Shown: positions 36,147 to 44,389 of the stretch, one piece after another
Layout of the letters: each line of letters starts with the position of its first letter
Numbering within the stretch: position 1 is the first letter of the stretch
NCBI GenBank assembly: GCA_028724525.1
Contig: JAQYCV010000033.1
Location: 100,290-145,608 of the forward strand
Length of the DNA stretch: 45,319 nucleotides
Origin: Clostridiales bacterium
GTDB taxonomy: Bacteria > Bacillota > Clostridia > Saccharofermentanales > DTU023
Direction of reading: 5' to 3'
Translations under genes and position numbers: made by a program
Notes under the pieces: model-generated
The model's database searches: none
Told to the model about the DNA's origin: nothing
The model's input: only the letters and a program-made list of their open reading frames with translations

Positions 36147-37349
36147 TTAGAGCTGGGCCTCCAGGATGAGGGCGTCCTCACGGGGTTTGTCATAGTAATT
36201 TTTACGCTCACCACAGGGAATGAAGCCTTGGCTAGCATAAAGTTTACGGGCCGCTTCATTAGATTTGCGGACCTCCAGAGTCAGGCGGCGAACGCCCCGG
36301 GACTTGGCATCTGCCATGAGATCGGCCAAAAGCTTTTGGCCCAAACCCTGGTGGCGGTGGTCTGGGAGAATAGCAATATTAAGAATTTCCGCCTCATCAA
36401 TGTGAAGATAATAGCCCCCATAGCCCAAGATGGCTTGACCAGGGTCCTCTTCTGTCTCCCCCTGTCCACCCGTCTGGGGCAGGGTCAGGACAAAAAGCTT
36501 GGCATCCTTGTTCTCTGGGGAGAGCTGGTGGGCCAAAGCCTTGCGGGACCAGGGGGTCGAAAAGACCGCCCGCTCAATCCTGTGAATCGGGTCCAAGTCC
36601 TCCATGTTAGCAGGACGGACCTGGACTTGGGCCAGGTGTTCCTGCCGCACGCGCTCGGCCTGGGTCGGGGCACAGTAATTAGCCTGGGCTTCCTCCCAGG
36701 AGGGCTCTTCCCCCCAGTCTGCAGCTGCCTGGGCTAAAAGGCCCAGATGATAAGGCCGCAGGCAGGCCAAGCTGGCATCTAAAACCTCTAAAGAAAAATG
36801 TTCTGCTGCCTCCGGGTCCTGGCTATAGGCCTCTTGGATAGGTCCGGCCCCATCGCCCAAAAGATAGAGGCTAGGCTGGGTCTTCCGCCCTTGGTAGAAG
36901 AGTTCTTTCAGCTCAGCCATGAGGTCATGACCATAGCGGTTGGCCTCCGGCAAGAGCCTCTGCCCTCCCCGATAAAGACAGGAAAATGTCCGGCCAGACC
37001 GGGCATCTAAGGCGGGAAGCAAGAAGGCGTCCATCTGGCAATAGGGGGCGATCATAAGGGCTAGGCTGGAAAAGCTGTAAAGGGGCTTATGGGTCAGCCA
37101 GGCCCAGCTTTTTCCTGTCGCTAGGCCAATACGGATACCCGTATAAGATCCCGGCCCTGCTGTCACAGCAAAGGCATCAATATCGGAAAAAGAGACCTGG
37201 GCAAGTTCCAAGAGATCTTCTAGTTGGGGCAAGAGGGTCACAGAGTGTTTATAGGAGGTGAAAAGGCTACGCTCAGCCAGGAGCTGGCCATCCCGTACCA
37301 GGGCGAGGCCTAAATTCTGGCTGGAAGTGTCCAAGGCTAAAACGAGCAT
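36147..37349 (-). CDS. tsaB: TsaB-RimI fusion: t6A synthesis subunit and N-acetyltransferase
   Basis: A 400-residue two-domain protein. Residues 1-240 are TsaB, an ASKHA-fold partner of TsaD for the t6A37 tRNA modification (LALDTSSQNLGLAL, AVTAGPGSYTGIRIGLATGK). Residues 242-400 are a GNAT domain of the RimI type (VRPANMEDLDPIHRIERAVF, NIAILPDHRHQGLGQKLL, LEVRKSNEAARKLYASQGF), which acetylates protein N termini. The two genes are usually neighbours, and fusions of this type are known. It overlaps tsaE by 13 bp. Confidence 0.95.
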   Translation of the reverse strand: MLVLALDTSSQNLGLALVRDGQLLAERSLFTSYKHSVTLLPQLEDLLELAQVSFSDIDAFAVTAGPGSYTGIRIGLATGKSWAWLTHKPLYSFSSLALMIAPYCQMDAFLLPALDARSGRTFSCLYRGGQRLLPEANRYGHDLMAELKELFYQGRKTQPSLYLLGDGAGPIQEAYSQDPEAAEHFSLEVLDASLACLRPYHLGLLAQAAADWGEEPSWEEAQANYCAPTQAERVRQEHLAQVQVRPANMEDLDPIHRIERAVFSTPWSRKALAHQLSPENKDAKLFVLTLPQTGGQGETEEDPGQAILGYGGYYLHIDEAEILNIAILPDHRHQGLGQKLLADLMADAKSRGVRRLTLEVRKSNEAARKLYASQGFIPCGERKNYYDKPREDALILEAQL

Positions 37350-37864
37350 GAAAATAACTCCTGCAAAAGGCTAAGTCGGTCTTTTCCCCAATCCGGGCTG
37401 GCCCAGAGTTCTAAGAGGCGATCTTGGTCTTCCTCTCCCCTCGTCAGAGAAATCACCAAGTCGGGGGAGGGCAAGACGTCTAGGACCCGGCTGGGCCACT
37501 CAATCAAGACCACACCATCGCTGTCCAGATAGTCTGCAAAACCTAGGTCATACCAATCTTCTGCAGAGTGAAAGCGATAGCAATCAAAATGGTAGAGGGC
37601 AGGACGGCCAATCTGACCCGCGGGGTGCTCCCGTAAATAAGTAAAAGAAGGGCTGGCCACTTGGCCCATCACGCCCAAGCCCCGGGCCAGGCCTCGAGCA
37701 AAACAGGTCTTGCCCGCTCCCAGATCACCATAGAGGGGAATAAGATCTCCTGCTTGTAAGCAGGGGGCCAGAGACGCCGCCCAAGCCTCTGTATCGGCCG
37801 GCGAATGAGAAAAATAAGAGGTGCGGAATCCCGCACCTCCTTTTGTCGTATAAGGGTCTCGCAT
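37337..37864 (-). CDS. tsaE: tRNA t6A modification ATPase TsaE
   Basis: A 175-residue TsaE with Walker A GDLGAGKT (46-53), then SPSFTYL, YHFDCYRF and LIEWPSR, the family motifs. It supplies ATPase activity to the TsaB-TsaD complex. The only in-frame start ahead of the conserved region is the ATG at 37864, whose A is shared with the rpsI stop (TAATG). No good Shine-Dalgarno precedes it; an AAAGGAGGTG lies 24 bases inside the gene, as part of the terminator hairpin described at 37807-37839. Translation is therefore probably coupled to rpsI. Confidence 0.93.
   Translation of the reverse strand: MRDPYTTKGGAGFRTSYFSHSPADTEAWAASLAPCLQAGDLIPLYGDLGAGKTCFARGLARGLGVMGQVASPSFTYLREHPAGQIGRPALYHFDCYRFHSAEDWYDLGFADYLDSDGVVLIEWPSRVLDVLPSPDLVISLTRGEEDQDRLLELWASPDWGKDRLSLLQELFSCSF
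37807..37839 (-). terminator. Intrinsic terminator of rplM-rpsI inside the 5' end of tsaE
   Basis: On the minus strand GAGGTGCGG and CCGCACCTC form a perfect 9-bp stem with a GATT loop, followed by TTATTTTTCTC. It lies 24 bp after the rpsI stop and within codons 9-19 of tsaE, so tsaE expression from the ribosomal promoter must depend on read-through. Confidence 0.85.
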
Positions 37865-38262
37865 TAACGCTTGGAGAACTGAGAAGCTTTACGAGCTTTC
37901 TTAAGACCGTATTTCTTACGTTCCTTAACGCGAGAATCACGGGTGAGGAAGCCCTCTTTCTTGAGCGTTGCCTTGAAGCGGTCTTCATCAGCCACAACCA
38001 AGGCCCGAGCAATCCCATGACGGATGGCACCGGCTTGACCGGAAATACCGCCACCCTGGACATTGACCTTGATGTCAAAGTCACCGACTGCACCTGTGAG
38101 GTTTAGGGGCTGGCGGACGATGTATTTCAGAGTTTCCAGGCTGAAGTATTCGTCGATATCTTTATCGTTAATGGTGATTTGGCCTTGTCCTGGGTACAAT
38201 CTAACCCTTGCGACAGACTCCTTGCGGCGGCCAGTACCGTAGTAAAAATCTTTATTTGCCAT
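37864..38262 (-). CDS. rpsI: 30S ribosomal protein S9
   Basis: A 132-residue S9: [20 protein letters not shown] at the start, [19 protein letters not shown] in the middle and the typical basic end [17 protein letters not shown] that reaches the P-site tRNA. It follows rplM by 12 bp with AAGGAG, the universal pair. Confidence 0.98.
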   Translation of the reverse strand: MANKDFYYGTGRRKESVARVRLYPGQGQITINDKDIDEYFSLETLKYIVRQPLNLTGAVGDFDIKVNVQGGGISGQAGAIRHGIARALVVADEDRFKATLKKEGFLTRDSRVKERKKYGLKKARKASQFSKR

Positions 38263-38274
38263 GGTCTACTCCTT

Positions 38275-38706
38275 CTACTTTACTTCGTAAACTTCGGGCT
38301 TTTGGGCTGCGTGGGGGTGGTCAGGGCCAGCATAAACTTTGAGTTTTTTGAACATTTTGCGGCCCAGGCTATTCTTAGGTAGCATACCCTTGACGGCAGC
38401 TTCCAAAATACGCTCAGGATGCTTGTCCAGCATTTGCTCATAGGGGACTTCCTTGAGTCCGCCCATATAGCCGGAGTGGCGGCGATAGAGTTTTTGTTGG
38501 GCCTTCTTGCCCGTTACTCTAATCTTTTCAGCGTTGACGACGACAACAAAATCGCCTGTATCAACGAAAGGGGTATATTCTGCTTTGTGCTTACCGCGGA
38601 GCAGGGTGGCAATCTGAGTGGCTAAACGACCAAGAACTTGGTCTTCAGCATCGATGACATACCACTTACGGTCAACAGTTTCGGCTTTTGCCATGTAGCT
38701 TTTCAT
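38275..38706 (-). CDS. rplM: 50S ribosomal protein L13
   Basis: A 143-residue L13: [40 protein letters not shown] and [20 protein letters not shown]. An early assembly protein of the large subunit. AGGAGGAAAGC precedes the ATG. A consensus promoter and a structured leader lie upstream. Confidence 0.98.
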   Translation of the reverse strand: MKSYMAKAETVDRKWYVIDAEDQVLGRLATQIATLLRGKHKAEYTPFVDTGDFVVVVNAEKIRVTGKKAQQKLYRRHSGYMGGLKEVPYEQMLDKHPERILEAAVKGMLPKNSLGRKMFKKLKVYAGPDHPHAAQKPEVYEVK

Positions 38707-38759
38707 GCTTTCCTCCTAAAATAGGTCTTTCTTGGCCTTGATGGACTTTGCCCTTTTCG

Positions 38760-38807
38760 GCTGACTGGTCTTGAGACAGTCGCCTGTCAAGCTGTAATCT
38801 AGTCAGC
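38760..38807 (-). promoter_or_regulatory. Structured leader of rplM (possible L13 leader)
   Basis: In the transcript GCTGACT (38801-38807) pairs with AGTCAGC (38760-38766) as a perfect 7-bp outer stem enclosing a second hairpin, CTTGACAG-GCGA-CTGTCTCAAG with a 2-nt bulge. Position between promoter and rplM fits an autoregulatory leader; I could not match it base by base to the known L13 leader. Confidence 0.55.
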
Positions 38808-38843
38808 TAAAAACAGCAAGGCCCACCAAATGGGCGCTTAGCT

Positions 38844-38872
38844 AAAATAAGGCTTTCGCGAGACTTTGTCAA
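38844..38872 (-). promoter_or_regulatory. Sigma-A promoter of rplM-rpsI
   Basis: On the minus strand TTGACA (38867-38872), a 17-bp spacer and TATTTT (38844-38849). An AT-rich stretch lies upstream (38873-38940). The rest of the 326-bp gap, up to the dacA stop at 39033, holds only AT-rich sequence. Confidence 0.88.
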
Positions 38873-39032
38873 ATATATTTTTAATTTAACCTATCCAGGC
38901 TCTTCTTCTCTCAATTTTACGCCTTTTTTCTCTATTTTTCACTTTTGAGAATCCGGGCTCTTTCTTACTTGTCCCTTACCGTTAGGCCTTCTGTAGCTTG
39001 TCGCTTGGGGCCTAGCAATCATCCTTGCTGGT

Positions 39033-40505
39033 CTAATAATGCCTCTCTTCGAAGCGGCGACGAATCCGGTTCTGCTTCTTTTCGTGGAGGAGCTGGTAGG
39101 TCAAAATCAGGGTCAGGATGAGGAAAAGCGAGAAGCCCGCAAAAATCAGTAAGAGGGGGAGGCGGCCGATCACAATTTCATTTTCCGCCAGCAGTTGCTG
39201 GTCTAGCGCGGGACTTTCCGGAGCGACCACGGTAAAAGAGGGCAAGGGTTCTGAGGGCAAGGCCAGCGTCTCTTGAGCCGCGGCTGCAGCCTTGGCCCCC
39301 AGGAGGGGGTCTGCCATGGTTGGCCAGGGATAGGTCCCTGGCTCGTAGGCCGCCGCCTGATCCTTACGGGGAGCCCCCATGGCCTTAGCCCCTTCTTCTA
39401 AGAGGGTATGGGACATGATAGAGGAGCCCACATAGGAGTTGGGATATTCTCCGGTATAGGCCGCATTAAAAAGGACTGCTATCAGATGACGGCCATCATA
39501 GGTCGTGGCCGCGGTAGCGAGGCAGTCGCCCGCGATATCAGTGAGGCCGGCTTTGACCCCATCAATGGAGGCCAGCCAGGGAGAAGCCCAACCTCCTTCG
39601 CTGTATGTCACCAGATAGTTGCCGTTGACGATATTGGACCAGCCAGACATGGGATGAAAATTGGTCGGGGGCAGGCTGTAAAGTTTTGTGCCAACTAGGC
39701 TTTGGAAGAGAGGATGGGACATGGCCCGGCGAATAATTTTGACCATATCTTCACAGGTCGTATGATGGTCGACATAGCCAAAGCCACAGGGATCTAAGAA
39801 GTAGGTATTCTCGCAACCCAGGTCCAGAGCCTTTTGGTTCATCAAGGCCACAAAGTTATCAATGGTCCCCCCATAGTTCTCTGCCAGGGCATTGGCTACC
39901 TCATTGGCAGATTTCATCATCATGGCATAGAGGCAGGAAATGGTTGGGCAGACTTCTCCCGGCATGAAGCCGGCTGTGGTGGATTCTGCCGCGGGCATGG
40001 CGCAGGCCAGTTCACTAAAGTAGATGGGCTTAGCCGGATCATAGTCGGGGTGTTCCAAAATAACTAGAGCGGTCATGATTTTGGTCATAGAGGCCGGATA
40101 GGCAATCGCATCCGTGTTCTCACCCAAAAGAATTTCCCCGGTATCCCCGTCCGCCACAATATAGGCTGCGCAAGAGATCTGGTCCATGCTGGGCCAGGCG
40201 TCCACAGGGCGGGGCACATCGCTCACCATTTCTGACCATTCCTGATCACTAAACTCCAGACGGGTCGTCTCTTCAGTCTTCTGGTCTTCGCCCTCCACTT
40301 GAGGCCCAGCTTGACCCTCTTGGTCCGATGGAAGGGGCCCAGGCTCTCCTGGCTCCGCCTCGGGGACAGCAGCCTCCCCAATAGGCAAGGTTGCAGGCGG
40401 CAGATCTTGAGCTGCCACGCGACTAGTCAAGGCTAGGGACCAGATCAAAGATAATAGTAAGAGGCCTATCAGAACTTGCTGATTTTTCTTCCAGCTTTTA
40501 CGCAT
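39033..40505 (-). CDS. D-alanyl-D-alanine carboxypeptidase homologue with altered KTG box
   Basis: A 490-residue exported, membrane-anchored PBP of the DacA/DacF type. A signal peptide (1-32) and Pro/Glu-rich spacer (33-100) precede the S11 domain with Ser139-x-x-Lys142 (YPASMTKIMTAL) and Ser199-Ala-Asn201 (MKSANEVANALAENYGG). The third box, normally KTG, reads Lys318-Ala-Gly320 (IDGVKAGLTDIAG). The domain has seven cysteines, many for an exported protein. It ends with a membrane span (about 448-470) and a basic tail (KKQNRIRRRFEERHY). The enzyme would trim D-Ala from peptidoglycan stems if active. It overlaps the upstream gene by 8 bp. Confidence 0.9.
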   Translation of the reverse strand: MRKSWKKNQQVLIGLLLLSLIWSLALTSRVAAQDLPPATLPIGEAAVPEAEPGEPGPLPSDQEGQAGPQVEGEDQKTEETTRLEFSDQEWSEMVSDVPRPVDAWPSMDQISCAAYIVADGDTGEILLGENTDAIAYPASMTKIMTALVILEHPDYDPAKPIYFSELACAMPAAESTTAGFMPGEVCPTISCLYAMMMKSANEVANALAENYGGTIDNFVALMNQKALDLGCENTYFLDPCGFGYVDHHTTCEDMVKIIRRAMSHPLFQSLVGTKLYSLPPTNFHPMSGWSNIVNGNYLVTYSEGGWASPWLASIDGVKAGLTDIAGDCLATAATTYDGRHLIAVLFNAAYTGEYPNSYVGSSIMSHTLLEEGAKAMGAPRKDQAAAYEPGTYPWPTMADPLLGAKAAAAAQETLALPSEPLPSFTVVAPESPALDQQLLAENEIVIGRLPLLLIFAGFSLFLILTLILTYQLLHEKKQNRIRRRFEERHY

Positions 40506-42045
40506 GGAAACCCGCTTCCCGCTGACGGCTAAAAAGGACGATTAAGTCAAAGACCTGGCTGGCCAGGTCGTCTCCAGGCGACAAGCTTTGAAAGATTTGG
40601 TCATCTCCCAGCTGTTCAGCTTCCCGTAAGAGATAGGAAGCCAGGGCGGGAGGAAAATCAATGCTACTTTCCTCAACTAAGAGCTCTGCCAGCTGGGCCC
40701 TGGTCTTATCCTTGCTAAAGGCCTTGCCAAAGATGGCATCCGAGGCTAGATCTAATGACCAGAGGGGGTTGTAGGAGGACAGGACCACCTGCAAGTCTGC
40801 GTCTTTGACGGATTTACTGTCTAACTTGCAGGCTGCAAAACCGGCTGCGGCTCCCCCATCCAGGAGATAATCAGACCGATCATAAAGGGACCGACAGGAC
40901 CGGTTAATGGCCTTTTCATTGTTGAAAACCGCCCGGATATGGGAACGCCAAGATCTTTGATAGTCCCGGCTCAGGCTGAAGCGGCCGGTTTCCTGCAAGT
41001 CTGTCAAAGATTGGCTCAGGAGTTGACTATTCCGACCGATTAACTCAAAGAGCAGGGCTTCAAAAGCTGGAGGCCAAATGGTATTAAGGCTATCCACCGG
41101 GCTGGCTTTGAATTTGCGTTTAAGACTGAAGCTACCAGAGCGGAAAAAGTCGCTTAAGAGGCGGTTGCCATTCTCTGCGATGAGGCTGTAGCCCAGGGGC
41201 AGGCCCATACTTTTGACATAAAGAGCGGCTAGGCTGAAATCCAGATCGTTGGAGGTCAAAACCACATCTAACATTTGATCCTCTTCTAGGAGTTCTTGGC
41301 CTTGAAGTTCAGACAGGCTGATAAGAATCAGGGACATTTGGCAGATCAAAGAAATGGGAGAGCTTTCGTCCGCGGCGACCAGACGGATATTCTGCTGGGC
41401 CAAGCGGTCTCGCAGGTCAGACCCCTGCCAGAGCCGGCGGTAGGCCTCCTCTGCTTCTGTGAGCTCTTGATCCAAGTAAAAGCCCAGGGCTAGATCTTTA
41501 CTGAGATAGGATTCCAAGCGAGACAGGTCAGAAGTCTCAAAGCGGCCATCCAAAAAATACAAGGGAGACAGGGGAGCATCTGCCTGCATAGCGGCTGCTA
41601 GGGCCAAGACCTGGTCCAGGCGCGGACCGGCTAAGCAGTAATAGGTCTCGTCCTCTGAGGCCCAATAGGCAAAAAGTTCCCGGGCCAAGGCCTGGGCATA
41701 ATCCGCTCGACTACCCGAGGGACCCTTGTCAGCAAAGATCACTAGCTCATCCAATTTATAGGGGTTAATGGCTTTGACTTCAAAGGGATTGCTGGCAAAA
41801 TCCTCCCCAAAGGCCCGGTCACAAATCTCTGCCAGATCCGCTTGATTCATGTCACTTAGGAAGAGACTAAGGCAAGCTGTCATCTGCTGGCTAAAGGGCA
41901 AGCCCTGCAAAGAGGCCAGAAAGTTTTCGGGCAGGCTGGGGAAGTCCGCAGGGACAAAGCTACCGCCTTGGGGCCCGTAGGCTACCAGACTGGCCTGCTT
42001 AAAGCTCAGATTGAAGTCGGGGTCACGCGTAGATATAAAGTGCAA
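40498..42045 (-). CDS. Threonine-synthase-like protein lacking the PLP lysine (probable pseudoenzyme)
   Basis: A 515-residue protein whose whole length aligns by eye with clostridial threonine synthase: ISTRDPDFNLSFKQASLVAY, GPQGGSFVPADFPSLP, YVKSMGLPLGYSLIAENGNR, LLSDFFRSGSF, ALLFELIGRN and the late YLLDGGAAAGFAACK. The catalytic motif GPTxAFKD, however, reads GPSGSRAD (108-115), with Ala114 in place of the PLP-binding lysine; ATSGDTG is replaced by CLAGPRLD (about 137-144), and PTGNFGN by LTSNDLDF (about 263-270). It should therefore not bind PLP as a Schiff base. It starts with TTG at 42045 (AAGGAG 9 nt upstream) and overlaps the carboxypeptidase start by 8 bp. The open frame argues for selection rather than decay. 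Confidence 0.8.
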   Translation of the reverse strand: MHFISTRDPDFNLSFKQASLVAYGPQGGSFVPADFPSLPENFLASLQGLPFSQQMTACLSLFLSDMNQADLAEICDRAFGEDFASNPFEVKAINPYKLDELVIFADKGPSGSRADYAQALARELFAYWASEDETYYCLAGPRLDQVLALAAAMQADAPLSPLYFLDGRFETSDLSRLESYLSKDLALGFYLDQELTEAEEAYRRLWQGSDLRDRLAQQNIRLVAADESSPISLICQMSLILISLSELQGQELLEEDQMLDVVLTSNDLDFSLAALYVKSMGLPLGYSLIAENGNRLLSDFFRSGSFSLKRKFKASPVDSLNTIWPPAFEALLFELIGRNSQLLSQSLTDLQETGRFSLSRDYQRSWRSHIRAVFNNEKAINRSCRSLYDRSDYLLDGGAAAGFAACKLDSKSVKDADLQVVLSSYNPLWSLDLASDAIFGKAFSKDKTRAQLAELLVEESSIDFPPALASYLLREAEQLGDDQIFQSLSPGDDLASQVFDLIVLFSRQREAGFHA

Positions 42046-42073
42046 AGTCGTATCTCCTTAAGAAAGCGAAAAG

Positions 42074-42859
42074 CTACCTAGTTTTCTCTGCTTGGCTAGG
42101 CCGAGGGGGCCTACCCTCCGACAACCAAGCCTGGTAATCTTCTAAAATTTTACCCACCTCCGGGTAATCCACAGCCCGTTGGTGGAGTTCCTCTTCTAGC
42201 CAGGTCAGCTTCTCTATCCGCTCCAGCTCTAGCGCCTGGCCGGCTAAAATTTGGGGCCGCCAGTAGAAGAAAAAGATGAGTAGGACCAAGACTGCTATGC
42301 CCAGGCTAATAAAAAGGGTGAGGGCCGTCTTACGCTTTTCTTCTGGGCTATCAAAGATCAAAGAGGCTTGTTGCTGTATGCTGTCACTGCTGTCTTGGTC
42401 CAGGGAGGGGGCCTTTTGCAGGATACTCTCCAGGGCAATTTGCTTTTTAACGGGGGCTAAAGCCCTTTCCCGTCGATTAATTTTGGCATTTTCCCGCTGG
42501 ATAGCTGCGGCCTCCCGCTGAGCTTCCTTTAGCTCCTGCTCTAATTGCTGTTTTTCTGCCGACTCCATCTCCAAGAGATGGGCCCGACCCAGGTAATCCG
42601 CCGCCTCAGCAAATTTTCCTGTAGCTCCGAGCAAGACCCCATAAAGGTGGTTGGCTTGGGGGAAGAGCGGGTAGTCCTGGCAAATTTGGGCCAGGGCAGC
42701 GAGGGCTTGGGCCTCCTGACCGGACACATAGAGGTCCAGAGCAGCATTATAGGAGGCTGCCACCCGATACAATTCTCCTGGTGGCGCAAAAAAGCTCAGA
42801 TCAGCCTGGGTCAGAGGCCGAAAGTAGTCGATGCGGAGTTTCCAGTTAAACAGACTCAT
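42074..42859 (-). CDS. TPR/coiled-coil single-span membrane protein
   Basis: A 261-residue protein of unrecognised family. Residues about 32-98 look like two tetratricopeptide units (ALDLYVSGQEAQALAALAQI, then HLYGVLLGATGKFAEAADYL). A charged coiled coil follows (98-130, Glu/Lys/Gln/Ala), then one membrane span (about 178-200, LFISLGIAVLVLLIFFFYW) and an outer or C-terminal helical region to 261. Such a layout suits a scaffold for envelope proteins, which would fit its position upstream of the pseudoenzyme and carboxypeptidase genes (28-bp gap), but the role is inference. Confidence 0.75.
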   Translation of the reverse strand: MSLFNWKLRIDYFRPLTQADLSFFAPPGELYRVAASYNAALDLYVSGQEAQALAALAQICQDYPLFPQANHLYGVLLGATGKFAEAADYLGRAHLLEMESAEKQQLEQELKEAQREAAAIQRENAKINRRERALAPVKKQIALESILQKAPSLDQDSSDSIQQQASLIFDSPEEKRKTALTLFISLGIAVLVLLIFFFYWRPQILAGQALELERIEKLTWLEEELHQRAVDYPEVGKILEDYQAWLSEGRPPRPSQAEKTR

Positions 42860-42885
42860 ACTACTTAGTGTACAGGCTGGCGGCC

Positions 42886-44340
42886 TTATTCACCATCCAA
42901 GGCCTGGCCCCAAAGCTCTCGCCGCAGATAGGGCCGCAAATTACCAATTAGATAAAGCGAACCAAAGACTACGAGGCCCTTGCCTTCACGTTTTGCCTGG
43001 GCCAAGGCGGCCAAGAGCGTTTTTTCTATATCCGGGCTATAGCAGATTTTCCCCGCTAAGCCTTCTTGGGCAAGCTTATCTGGGCTATGGACAGGCTCTT
43101 CTATATTCCAGACCTGGTCATCGGCCCAGCCCAAAATCCCCTGGAGCTCTTGGGCCAACTGATGGGCCTGCATGGTACGGGGTACGGGACAGGCTGTGCA
43201 ATAAACGGTTGCAGGTGGTTGGTTGTCTCCTTTCAGGACCAAGGAAAGCATCTGGGCATGTTCCTTGTCTGCCAGGATGCCCACCATATAGATATGGCTT
43301 TCTTCGTTGAAGTGGGCATGAATTTCGCGAGCCAGAGCAGCGCAGCCCTGGACATTGTGGGCCCCGTCAATCATGACCAGGGGTTCTTGCTGGAGGATTT
43401 CCAGCCGGCCGGGCCAGCGTGTACGGGCCAGACCTTCTGCAATTTGTTCTTCCGTCGCGAAGGCCTGGCAGGCCCGGATCGCAAGGCCAGCATTCATCTG
43501 CTGGTAGTCCCCGCGCAACTTGATATGCCAAAGGCGGTCAGATCCCTCCAGTTTAAATGATTGACCCTGACGGTCGACCTGGTGGTCAGAGAACATGCAG
43601 GCAGAAACGAGGCTGAGGGGGGCTGCCAGGGATCGGGCTTTTTCTTCCACCACCTGTAAGGCCGAGGCTCCCTCCTGGGAGGTTTCTTGAATATCTCGAG
43701 GATCGTAGAGGATCACGGGGCAGCCCTGCTTAATAATCCCGGCCTTCTCCCCTGCAATCTCGCCCAGGGTGTTACCTAAGCGATCCATATGGTCATAGCC
43801 TAAGGCGGTTATGACAGAAACCAAGGGTTTGGTCAGGACATTGGTGGAATCCAGACGTCCGCCCATACCAACCTCAATCACAGCCATATCCACCTTTTCT
43901 CGAGCATAGTAAAGATAGGCCACAGCGGTGAGCATTTCAAAGACCGTGGGAGGATCAAAGCCCTCGGCCAACATCTGGTCAATCGCTACGCGGATTTCTG
44001 TCAAGAGGGCAGCAAAAGCTTCCTCACTGATCTCGGGGCTGCGGAAGTGGTCTTCAAAATCTGCCAGCCCTTGCCGGCCATCAATAATCCGGATGCGCTC
44101 ATTGAAGCGTTCCAGATAGGGAGAAGTAAACCAGCCGACCTTCTTATCCGCTACCGCAGCCACATGGGCACAGTAGGCCGAAACCGACCCCTTGCCATTC
44201 GTACCCGCAATGTGGACACAGGGGTACTTGTCCTGGGGGTTGCCCAAGAGGTCTAAGAGTTTCGTAATACGCTCTAGGCCAGGACGGATGCCAAAATCAT
44301 TGGCTTGAAAGAGATAGTCTAAAGCTTCTGAAAAGTTCAT
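42886..44340 (-). CDS. folC: Folylpolyglutamate synthase / dihydrofolate synthase
   Basis: A 484-residue FolC of the Mur-ligase superfamily. The P-loop is HIAGTNGKGSVSAY (about 43-56), followed by TSPYLERFNERI, VFEMLTAVAYLYY, AVIEVGMGGRLDSTNV and the C-domain RWPGRLEILQQEPLVMIDGA. It adds glutamates to folate and, in many bacteria, makes dihydrofolate. GGAG lies 10 nt before the ATG. An extended -10 (TGCTACAAT) is just upstream. Confidence 0.96.
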   Translation of the reverse strand: MNFSEALDYLFQANDFGIRPGLERITKLLDLLGNPQDKYPCVHIAGTNGKGSVSAYCAHVAAVADKKVGWFTSPYLERFNERIRIIDGRQGLADFEDHFRSPEISEEAFAALLTEIRVAIDQMLAEGFDPPTVFEMLTAVAYLYYAREKVDMAVIEVGMGGRLDSTNVLTKPLVSVITALGYDHMDRLGNTLGEIAGEKAGIIKQGCPVILYDPRDIQETSQEGASALQVVEEKARSLAAPLSLVSACMFSDHQVDRQGQSFKLEGSDRLWHIKLRGDYQQMNAGLAIRACQAFATEEQIAEGLARTRWPGRLEILQQEPLVMIDGAHNVQGCAALAREIHAHFNEESHIYMVGILADKEHAQMLSLVLKGDNQPPATVYCTACPVPRTMQAHQLAQELQGILGWADDQVWNIEEPVHSPDKLAQEGLAGKICYSPDIEKTLLAALAQAKREGKGLVVFGSLYLIGNLRPYLRRELWGQALDGE

Positions 44341-44377
44341 ATGTGCTTAGCTCCAAACTCTTAATATTAGGGTCTAT

Positions 44378-44386
44378 ATTGTAGCA
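44378..44386 (-). promoter_or_regulatory. Extended -10 promoter for folC
   Basis: The minus strand reads TGCTACAAT, 37 bp before the folC ATG, with an AT-rich stretch before it and no clear -35. Confidence 0.45.
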
Positions 44387-44389
44387 GAT

